The notes beneath the pieces are model-generated. The model was not told where the DNA came from. It saw only the letters and a program-made list of their open reading frames with translations, and ran no database searches. A stretch of DNA of 64,000 nt from an uncultured Planktomarina sp. (lineage in GTDB: Bacteria > Pseudomonadota > Alphaproteobacteria > Rhodobacterales > Rhodobacteraceae), in assembly GCA_905182535.1 (NCBI GenBank), contig CAJJBZ010000008.1, positions 141,017 through 205,016 of the forward strand. The letters are read 5' to 3'. Positions 57,193 through 64,000 of this stretch are shown here, piece after piece. Position 1 is the stretch's first letter. Each line of letters starts with the position of its first letter. A program made the position numbers and the translations under genes.

Positions 57193-58142
57193 ATGACCCG
57201 CAAACTCATAACTGCTGCTGCCCAAATGGGTCCTATTTCTAAGTCTGAGACCCGAGCAGATACTGTGAGCAGACTGCTTGAGATGATGCGTGAAGCAAAA
57301 GCGCGCGGCTTGCGAATTGGTAGTTTTTACTGAAATGGCACTGACCACATTTTTTTCCACGCTGGATGATTGAAGATGAGGCAGAACTTGATAGTTACTA
57401 TGAAGCTGAATGCCTAGTATGGCGACGCAGCCACTATTCGATGAGGCAAAAAAGCTTGGGATAGGTTTTTACCTTGGTTATGCCGAGTTAACCATCAAGG
57501 GCGGGGTCAAGAGGCGCTTCAACACCTCGATCCTTGAGGATCAAAATGCCAATATCATTGGAAAGTACAGAAAAGTTCACTTACCTGGTTATTCTGAACC
57601 ACAGCCAAATCGTGATTTTCAGCATCTTGAGAAGCGCTATTTTGAGCCGGGGGACTTAGGTTTTCCAGTCTTCCGGGGTTTTAATGGGCACATGGGCATG
57701 GCTATCTGCAATGACCGCCGCTGGCCCGAAACATATCGCGTCATGGGGTTACAGGACGTTGAGATGGTCATGTTGGGCTACAATACTCCCCTTCGGTCAC
57801 GTGGGCGACCAAGCGATGGATAGTTTAACGCTCTTTCACAACCATCTCTCGATGCAAGCAGGGGCTTATCAGAACGCTACATGGGTCGTGGGTACTGCTA
57901 AATGTGGTGAAGAAGAAGGATCGAAAATGGTTGGCCAAAGCGTCATCATTGCCCCGTCCTGGTGAGATTGTAGCCCAATCGTTCACTGTTGAGGATGAGG
58001 TTATTACCGCAAGCTGTGATCTGAATTTAGGCAACCGATATAAAGAAACTATTTTTGATTTCGCGGCTCACCGCCGCCCCGAACATTACGGACTTATCGT
58101 TGAGCGGATTGGCGTAGTTCTACCTAAAAAAGGAGAATATAA
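57193..58142 (+). CDS. N-carbamoyl amino acid amidohydrolase, nitrilase family (frameshifted)
   Basis: Cuts N-carbamoyl-D-amino acids to the amino acid, CO2 and ammonia. Glu (VFTEMALTTFF), Lys (YRKVHLPGYSEP) and Cys (AICNDRRWPETYRV) of the triad are present. Five or six single-base changes (near 57313, 57349, 57412, 57807, 57955 and probably at 58125-58131) restore about 315 residues; all but one are in short homopolymers. Start ATG at 57193 after GGAG. The end is uncertain: with one more A in the A-run it stops at 58142, overlapping the next start. Confidence 0.82.
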
Positions 58143-59599
58143 TGTCGAAAGTTATAAAAGGTGGATCAATTGTTACTTCAGATCGCACCTACGTGGCGGA
58201 CGTACTTATTGACGGCGAAGCGATTGTTGCAATTGGACCAAACCTAACCGGTGATGCCGTCATAGACGCTACTGGCTGCTACATAATGCCAGGTGGTATC
58301 GATCCACATACCCATCTGGAAATGCCTTTCATGGGAACACGGACAGCTGAGACATGGGAAAGTGGCACTTTCGCTGCGGCGTCAGGCGGAACCACGATGG
58401 TGGTGGACTATATCATCCCGGGTGAGGGTGGCATTCTTGCTGCTTTAGATGAATGGGAAAAACGCGCAGGGTGCCAAGCGTCTTGTGACTACGGGTTTCA
58501 CATGGCGATCACTGGATGGTCAGAACAGATATTTGATGATATGGATTCTGTCGTTAAGCGCGGGGTTAACAGTTTCAAGCACTTCATGGCCTATAAAGGC
58601 GCATTGATGGTGAACGATGATGAAATGTTTGCTTCATTCTCACGTTGTGCAGTGTTGGGCGCGTTGCCTTTTGTGCACGCCGAAAATGGTGATCTTGTGG
58701 CGGCGTTGCAGGAGAAATTTCTGTCTGAGGGTAACAGTGGTCCAGAAGCGCATGCGTATTCTCGTCCCGCCTCAGTTGAAGGTGAAGCGACAAATCGTGC
58801 AATAACAATTGCTGATGCTGCTGGTGTTCCTGTCTACATTGTCCACACTAGCAGTGAAGATGCACACGAGGCAATTCGGCGCGCCCGCCAAAACGGCCAA
58901 CGCGTGTGGGGTGAACCCCTAATTCAGCACTTGCTGCTCGATGAGAGCGAATACGCAAATCCCGATTGGGATTATGCCGCCCAGCGTGTGATGTCTCCGC
59001 CGTTCCGCGATAAAAAACACCAAGATGGTCTTTGGGCAGGCTTAGCTGCAGGGTCATTGCAGGTTGTGGCAACAGACCATTGTGCGTTTACGACGGAACA
59101 AAAACGGATGGGGATTGGAAATTTCACCCAGATTCCAAATGGAACGGGTGGGCTTGAGGATAGAATGTCTCTACTATGGACCCACGGCGTTGCAACGGGT
59201 CGTCTAACGATGAATGAATTTGTTGCGCTTACGTCCACCAATATTGCAAAGATTTTAAACATCTATCCACGCAAGGGGGCTGCACTTGTTGGAGCCGACG
59301 CAGATCTCGTCGTGTGGGATCCGCTTGCCAGTAAAACTATTAGTGCCAAAACGCAGAAATCTGCGATTGATTACAATGTTTTTGAAGGGTTTGAGGTTAT
59401 GGGGATGCCACGCTTTACTCTATCGCGGGGCGACGTAGTTTGGGAAGCTGGTGCAAAAAGTCAGGTGCAACCTGGCCGTGGCAAGTTTATAAAGCGACCT
59501 GCATTTCCCCCAACTAGCAAAGCCTTGTCAGTATGGAAAGAACTTGTAGCGCCACGCCCCATCACGCGGGATCATAAACATATGCCAATCGGCGTTTGA
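58142..59599 (+). CDS. hydA: Dihydropyrimidinase/D-hydantoinase (second copy)
   Basis: 485 residues, intact. Same metal and Lys motifs as the first copy: DPHTHLEMPFMG, FKHFMAYKGALM, VHAENGD, YIVHTSSEDAHEA and VATDHCAF. The two are clearly close paralogues by eye. AAAGGAG precedes ATG. Sitting with a racemase and a carbamoylase, this copy more likely acts as a D-hydantoinase. A metal-chaperone-like GTPase follows three genes later. Confidence 0.94.
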   Translation: MSKVIKGGSIVTSDRTYVADVLIDGEAIVAIGPNLTGDAVIDATGCYIMPGGIDPHTHLEMPFMGTRTAETWESGTFAAASGGTTMVVDYIIPGEGGILAALDEWEKRAGCQASCDYGFHMAITGWSEQIFDDMDSVVKRGVNSFKHFMAYKGALMVNDDEMFASFSRCAVLGALPFVHAENGDLVAALQEKFLSEGNSGPEAHAYSRPASVEGEATNRAITIADAAGVPVYIVHTSSEDAHEAIRRARQNGQRVWGEPLIQHLLLDESEYANPDWDYAAQRVMSPPFRDKKHQDGLWAGLAAGSLQVVATDHCAFTTEQKRMGIGNFTQIPNGTGGLEDRMSLLWTHGVATGRLTMNEFVALTSTNIAKILNIYPRKGAALVGADADLVVWDPLASKTISAKTQKSAIDYNVFEGFEVMGMPRFTLSRGDVVWEAGAKSQVQPGRGKFIKRPAFPPTSKALSVWKELVAPRPITRDHKHMPIGV

Positions 59600-59620
59600 C
59601 GCCAGCCTAAGGAGGAAAAA

Positions 59621-60523
59621 ATGACAAAGAAAATTATGTGTGCATTTGGGACGGATATCGACTCGGTCGCAGGCTGGATCGGATCATACGGTGGCGGTGA
59701 CAGCCCATCTGATATCCAGCGTGGTATTTTCGCGACCGAAGTTGGAATTCCGCGCCTACTACGTTTATTCAAAAAATATGATATGCCTACTAGTTTTTTT
59801 ATTCCTGGTCATAGCCTTGAAACTTTCCCTAAGGAAATGCAAATGATCGTTGATGACGGCCACGAGGTTGGCGCCCATGGCTATATGCATGAAAACCCAG
59901 TTGCCATGACACCGACACAAGAAGAAGACGTGCTGGTCAAATCAATCGAGCTGATCGAAAAATTGACGGGCAAAGTGCCGAAAGGATACGTTGCCCCCTG
60001 GTGGGAAATGTCGAACTCTACTGCAGCCCTACTTCAGAAATACAGTTTTTCTTACGATCACAGCCAAATGTATCGAGACTTTCAGCCTTTCTATGCGCGA
60101 ACCGGTGACGAATGGAATGTAATTGATTATACTAAAACGGCAGGCGAGTGGATGCATCCACTCAAGCATGGCCATGAGATTGACCTCGTTGATATTGGGG
60201 CAAATTGGTATGTCGACGACTTGCCACCGATGATGTTCATTAAGAAGTCTCCAAACAGCCACGGGTTCGTAAACCCGCGCGACGTGGAACAGCTGTGGCG
60301 TGACCAATTCGACTGGATTTATCGTGAAATGGATTATGCAGTGTTTGCTATTACGATTCACCCAGATGTGTCCGGTCGCCCGCAAGTTTTGCTGATGCTC
60401 GAAAGGCTGATCGAATATATCAACGGCCACAAAGGGTGTGAGTGGATGACATTTGATAGTATTGCTAATGATTTTCGTGCTCGGTTCCCGTTTAAGGGTA
60501 GCGCTCGGCCAGAGGTTATCTGA
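59621..60523 (+). CDS. Polysaccharide-deacetylase family protein (CE4, PuuE-like)
   Basis: 300 residues, no signal peptide. NodB-type barrel: ends of strands carry TDIDSVAG (Asp), [25 protein letters not shown] (metal His pair), [11 protein letters not shown] and [11 protein letters not shown]. Cytosolic CE4 proteins of this sort include the cofactor-free allantoinase PuuE, so a ureide-ring hydrolase role is attractive next to hydantoinase. AGGAGG before ATG. Reaction not proven. Confidence 0.85.
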   Translation: MTKKIMCAFGTDIDSVAGWIGSYGGGDSPSDIQRGIFATEVGIPRLLRLFKKYDMPTSFFIPGHSLETFPKEMQMIVDDGHEVGAHGYMHENPVAMTPTQEEDVLVKSIELIEKLTGKVPKGYVAPWWEMSNSTAALLQKYSFSYDHSQMYRDFQPFYARTGDEWNVIDYTKTAGEWMHPLKHGHEIDLVDIGANWYVDDLPPMMFIKKSPNSHGFVNPRDVEQLWRDQFDWIYREMDYAVFAITIHPDVSGRPQVLLMLERLIEYINGHKGCEWMTFDSIANDFRARFPFKGSARPEVI

Positions 60524-60798
60524 TGTGTGGCAGTTGTGGATTTCCGGCGGCACCTGGCCATTGGACCGAGGCTGGGGCCGCAACACCACACGAGAGATTG
60601 CGTGAGCGGTTTCGGCGGGTGCAGGTGCTGCAAAAAGTTCTGGACCAATCTGGCGTCACCGCTCATGATGGTGGTGTTATACCTGGCATTCAAGTGATGT
60701 CCTTAAGTGGCGGGCAAACAATTGTCCCTGACCTTGAGGCACTTTGGGCTGAAGTTAAAAAGCTATCTGGTCAAGTATTTGATCCACTTGACTTATGA
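60523..60798 (+). CDS. 91-residue protein with N-terminal CxxC (MCGSCG)
   Basis: Begins [20 protein letters not shown], then a helical stretch (TPHERLRERFRRVQVLQKVL) and DGGVIPGIQVMSLSGGQTIV. The start overlaps the deacetylase stop by one base, and its own stop overlaps the cobW-type start (ATGA), so all three are translationally coupled. The N-terminal Cys pair suggests metal binding. Function unknown; a partner of the GTPase is proposed from the coupling. Confidence 0.75.
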   Translation: MCGSCGFPAAPGHWTEAGAATPHERLRERFRRVQVLQKVLDQSGVTAHDGGVIPGIQVMSLSGGQTIVPDLEALWAEVKKLSGQVFDPLDL

Positions 60799-61754
60799 AT
60801 AAGCGAACAGAGAACCGCCTGCGCCTAACAGTCCTAGGTGGATTTTTGGGATCTGGAAAAACGACTTGGTTGCGTCATCAGCTGCATGAAAAGGCCTTTG
60901 GCCGTGTGCATGTCATTGTAAACGAAGCGGCAGAAGCTCCCGTTGATGGTGTTTTGTTAGGTGCGGCAGACCAGATAACGTTACTTGCGGGTGTCTGTGC
61001 CTGTTGTGATGGCCAACAGCAATTAGAGACTTTATTGTTAGGGTTGTGCGATGATCGTAGCAGTATTTCAGATCCGACTGTTCGGCTTGAGACTATTGTG
61101 TTGGAAACCAGTGGCCTTGCTGACCCGGCAGAAATTTTATCGCTAATTCAAAATCATCCTATTCTCGTACGCCAGATTGTTATTGCTGAGATCATAGTCA
61201 TTGTTGATGCTTTGAATGCCGTTGAACAAATACAAAATGAGGTGTTGAGTCGAAAACAAATTGAGGCTGCAGATCGTTTAATATTGACAAAAACAGATCT
61301 ATCAACGGAGCAAGATACTGCCTGTCTGGGCGTTACATTGCGCTCTATAGCTCCAGGCGCAATGCAGTTAGCTGCAAGTTTTGGCAGCCCATTGGTATTG
61401 CGACCCCCTGCACAGGATGTGCAGGGGGTCGCATTGGTAAAGCTTTCTGATAAAGAATCTGATCCAATTTTGGCCAGTCGACTTGACCTTGGCGCCAAAG
61501 CTGATTGGACGGCGTTTACTGTCTGGCTGTCTGCCCTGCTGTATGCACGTGGTGACCAGATCGTCCGCATAAAAGGTGTTGTATGTACACCTGCTGGCAG
61601 GCTTTTGTTGCAAACTGTGCGCAAGTCGGTTCAGTCGCCAGAAATTTTGCCTGATCTAAACTGTCCTCTCGAAACAGATAATACTATTGCAGTCATTGGG
61701 CGGGGTTTTACCCAAAGCCAGCTAGCTAAATCTTTCGCTCATTTTTTAGCATAA
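60795..61754 (+). CDS. CobW/P47K family GTP-dependent metallochaperone
   Basis: 319 residues. Walker A GGFLGSGKTTWLR, the metal-binding CxCC motif GVCACCDGQQQL, switch regions (LETSGLADPAEIL) and guanine-specificity LTKTDLS. A C-terminal CobW_C domain (VRIKGVVCTPAGRLLLQ) follows. Such GTPases load Zn, Co or other metals into client enzymes. Here the likely clients are the hydantoinase and perhaps the CE4 protein. It ends the operon. Confidence 0.9.
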   Translation: MNKRTENRLRLTVLGGFLGSGKTTWLRHQLHEKAFGRVHVIVNEAAEAPVDGVLLGAADQITLLAGVCACCDGQQQLETLLLGLCDDRSSISDPTVRLETIVLETSGLADPAEILSLIQNHPILVRQIVIAEIIVIVDALNAVEQIQNEVLSRKQIEAADRLILTKTDLSTEQDTACLGVTLRSIAPGAMQLAASFGSPLVLRPPAQDVQGVALVKLSDKESDPILASRLDLGAKADWTAFTVWLSALLYARGDQIVRIKGVVCTPAGRLLLQTVRKSVQSPEILPDLNCPLETDNTIAVIGRGFTQSQLAKSFAHFLA

Positions 61755-61771
61755 GAAAAAAAGCTTTTCTT
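61753..61771. terminator. AT-rich bidirectional hairpin
   Basis: AAGAAAA and TTTTCTT pair around AAAGC, at the cobW-type stop and before the convergent hyuB end. A and T runs on both sides allow action both ways. Weak. Confidence 0.45.
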
Positions 61772-61797
61772 CAACTTTTTGCAATTAAACCATCTTT

Positions 61798-63458
61798 TTA
61801 TTTTCTTGGATTGCTTTGTATGATCGCAACTGCGGCATCGCCGTACCCGCCGCCGCAGCGTCCGCCCGGACACGAGCTCTGGCGCCAGCCTGATCCTCGA
61901 AGTAGGCCTACCTTCGACGCGCCACCTTTGTCGAGCTACCGTCAGCGTCGCATCCGTGTTAAAGAAGCGACATGACCATCTGAGCCACCATCAAACCCCC
62001 AAGGCTTAAAGGCGTGGCCGTCGGCCCTCTAGCGAAAAGCCTGCATCTTCTAAAAACATGAACTCACGGATAGCACCAATGCCGCCGCGCCACTGACCCG
62101 CCGCCATTGCATCTGTGCGTAACTCGTAGCGTTCAATCCGCAGCGGAATATGCGATTCAATATCTTCGACTGGGTTGTTGCGAGTATTGGCATACAAGGT
62201 ATCGACGGCGTCCATGCCGTCCATGCCAAAGCGGCCACCATAGCTGCCTTCCATAATTTCCATATGGACCCAATGGTTTCCGTCGTTCAGGCCGGAAATA
62301 GCTACAACCCGTAAGTTCCCAATCCCCGCTGAGACCTGTTGCGGTACAACCTGTGCGAAGGCCTTCATCACCCGTATCTGCTAGCTGGTTGCCAGAACAG
62401 AACCGTGCAATAACGGGAGCTGGAAAGATTGGATTGGCCAGGCATCCCAACGGAGCCACTATTTTAATAGGGCGGGTAAGGCCCGAATTTTGCGGGATAG
62501 ACCCAATAGGTCACTGTGTCCAACAAAATTGATCGGATTGTTAGCCATATGGCACAATCGACCGTGCCGACTAAGTGGCATGTTGATTGGTTTGTCCCGC
62601 AGTTGCGGTGCAGTGCCAGTAAGGTCTACAATTAACTCATCACCCCGCACTGTCAGCGTTACAACTAGTGGCAGTTTGCTACGTGATGGGTCTGGGTCAT
62701 CCAAAAATCCGTCTAGATAAGTGGTCGCGGGCGTAGTCCCCCGTCAGGCAAGTCGCTAATCGCGTTGCGCATTAAGCGTTCGGAATAATCCATTAGGTCA
62801 TGAAATGCGGCTGTAGTTGCCTCTAGCCCATTATTCTGGACCAGTTCCACGAAACGCGTTTGCGCCGATCCGCGGACGATTCAATTTGCGCTTCCATGTC
62901 ACCCACTACCAAATCCTGCGCGCGAATATTGGCGCGTAAAATATGCCAGACAGCTTCGTTCTTTATCCCCCGCTCATAGACTTTGATCGCTTTGAATTGC
63001 AAACCTTCGGCGTATGTATCGACCGCATCCACAATCCCGCAACTGCCCGGTGATAGGGCACCGATATCAAGGTGATGTGCAGTTGTAACAGACCAACCAA
63101 TCAGTTTATCATCCAAAAAGACTGGCACACAGAATGCGACATCTGGCCCGTGGCTGGCACCGCCGTAGGGGTCGTTATGCATAATCACGTCGCCAGGGTT
63201 AACTGCGTCACCTCGTTCTTTAAGCACTTTAATTATGTTGCGTACGTAGCCCGGAATAGGCCCTGATTGCAGTGGTGTTGACATTTTGCATTCGCACATT
63301 TGCAGTCCGTCAGCATCCGTAAGAGCAGCCCCAAAATCCTCGGATTCGCGAATGATGGAAGAATAGGACATCCGCATCAGTTTATGCCCCATCTCTATCG
63401 CGATGCTTTCAAGTCCTCCCTGAATTACGGCAGCTGTTACTGGATCGATGCGGGTCAT
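61798..63458 (-). CDS. hyuB: Hydantoinase B/5-oxoprolinase family subunit HyuB (multiple frameshifts)
   Basis: ATP-dependent opening of hydantoins or 5-oxoproline with HyuA. N-terminal part intact from 63458: IIRESEDFGAALTDADG, DVIMHNDPYGGASHGPDVAF and GWSVTTAHHLDIGAL. Further blocks are in changing frames: LTVRGDELIVDLTGTAPQL, VAPLGCLANPIFPAPV, GRFGMDGMDAVDTLYANTRN, GIGAIREFMFLEDAGFS, FKPWGFDGGSDG and the end GGGYGDAAVAIIQSNPRK. At least seven single-base breaks (about 62835, 62735, 62462, 62365, 62010 and two or more between 61950 and 61850). Restored length about 550 residues, normal. The ATG overlaps the hyuA stop. Confidence 0.82.
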
Positions 63459-64000
63459 GGCTGGCCTTCCAATGTGATGATGATACTACCGGATACGTGC
63501 ACACAAGCTGTGGCCCTTGGGGGTACAACTGTTGTGCTGTCCTTTTGCAAAAGAATGGCGGGGCCTTCAAAGGGCGTACCAATTGGCAGTGTATCGCGCC
63601 GATAAACGCTGGTTTCAAACGTCTTCAGGACACCGCTGTACCTGAAAATGCTGTTTCGCTTGTACAAAAAGGCTGCGTCTAGACTGCCACCTTTTTGAGG
63701 TGGCATCTGTTCAAGTTTGGGCAGGTTCCCCACTGCAGTTACGCGTAGGTTAACAACTTCAATCGGGTTACTTGGAAAGGCATGCCCGTATTCGGCGGCA
63801 TGAATATCATGGAATTTAGCCCAAACAGTCGACATAGCGCTCGCGTCGACTACCCCTTCTGATATCGACACCTGTAGCTCGTAACCTTGTCCAACGTATC
63901 GCAGATCACCTGAGCGGTTGAACGTCACCTGTGATGGTTCAATACCATCGTCAGAAAAACGAGCCATTAGCTCTGCCTCCATAGATTTAAAGTCTGCGGT
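63455..64000 (-). CDS. hyuA: Hydantoinase A/5-oxoprolinase family subunit HyuA (partial)
   Basis: The last ~180 residues of the ATP-binding subunit; the gene runs off the window edge. FNRSGDLRYVGQGYELQVSI, HDIHAAEYGHAF, IEVVNLRVTAVG, the late loop PIGTPFEGPAILLQKDSTT and VVPPRA are typical of the HyuA C-terminus. It overlaps hyuB by 4 bases (ATGA), so the two form an operon that meets the cobW operon head-on. Confidence 0.88.
   Translation of the reverse strand, partial: TADFKSMEAELMARFSDDGIEPSQVTFNRSGDLRYVGQGYELQVSISEGVVDASAMSTVWAKFHDIHAAEYGHAFPSNPIEVVNLRVTAVGNLPKLEQMPPQKGGSLDAAFLYKRNSIFRYSGVLKTFETSVYRRDTLPIGTPFEGPAILLQKDSTTVVPPRATACVHVSGSIIITLEGQP

Noticed and set aside
49551..58142. Programmed ribosomal frameshifting as the cause of the broken frames
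   Set aside because: Breaks are many, of both signs, at ordinary short runs and without slippery heptamers plus downstream structure.

Overview
The window looks like a chromosomal segment of a marine alphaproteobacterium of the Rhodobacteraceae (Roseobacter group). The basis is family-level resemblance of the aa3 oxidase subunit I, LipB, the pyrimidine genes and the sugar ABC system, plus moderate, slightly AT-leaning composition. This is recognition from memory, not a search. It holds four tRNA genes (Leu-GAG, Arg-TCT, Gly-TCC, initiator Met), no rRNA and no CRISPR array.

Layout. 0-3 kb: ctaD and lipB (minus strand), then tRNA-Leu. 3-11.5 kb: low-gene-density accessory stretch with a tyrosine-recombinase relic beside tRNA-Leu, tRNA-Arg, TspO, a DsrE-like exported protein, a possible sRNA with a strong terminator, a Sel1-repeat protein, a GFA-family protein, zinc-ribbon proteins and tRNA-Gly. 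11.8-18.6 kb: lipid-flavoured cluster (ABC exporter, acyl-CoA synthetase, fatty-acid desaturase, TIM-barrel isomerase) and agmatinase. 18.6-20.3 kb: tRNA-fMet with recombinase relics on both sides. 20.3-33.6 kb: catabolic cluster of unknown substrate (TIM-barrel protein, SDR, IS630 relic, lactonase-type amidohydrolase, Gfo/Idh/MocA dehydrogenase, DoeB-type deacylase, PLP dehydratase, CUT1 sugar-type ABC importer, CnbZ/Rid-type deaminase). 33.9-36.6 kb: ATPase relic, pseudoazurin, EamA transporter. 36.8-46.7 kb: intact reductive pyrimidine pathway (preT, preA, rutR, carbamoyl-beta-alanine amidohydrolase, hydA) with an NMT1-type ABC importer. 46.9-51.7 kb: AMDase/racemase-like protein, SDR, alcohol dehydrogenase and aldehyde dehydrogenase around a GntR-type promoter. 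52.4-64 kb: second, hydantoin-type locus (polyamine-type importer, hydantoin racemase, carbamoylase, second hydantoinase, CE4 deacetylase, a CxxC mini-protein, CobW GTPase, and convergent hyuA/hyuB).

How it works together. The first pyrimidine locus should import uracil/thymine-like compounds, reduce the ring (PreTA), open it (HydA) and release beta-alanine-type products, under RutR; a candidate RutR operator lies before preT. The second locus carries a D-amino-acid/hydantoin set (racemase + hydantoinase + carbamoylase) plus HyuAB and a private metal-handling pair, so the window looks like a nitrogen-scavenging region for cyclic ureides.

Quality warning. At least ten genes (ctaD, lipB, the Sel1 protein, a sugar ABC ATPase, the aldehyde dehydrogenase, a polyamine-type ATPase and permease, racemase, carbamoylase, hyuB) are broken by small indels, mostly one base in a short homopolymer. 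Removing or adding those bases restores full-length proteins with intact catalytic residues. This points to base-calling error in poorly covered patches more than to gene decay. These genes are listed over their restored span as CDS and flagged as frameshifted.
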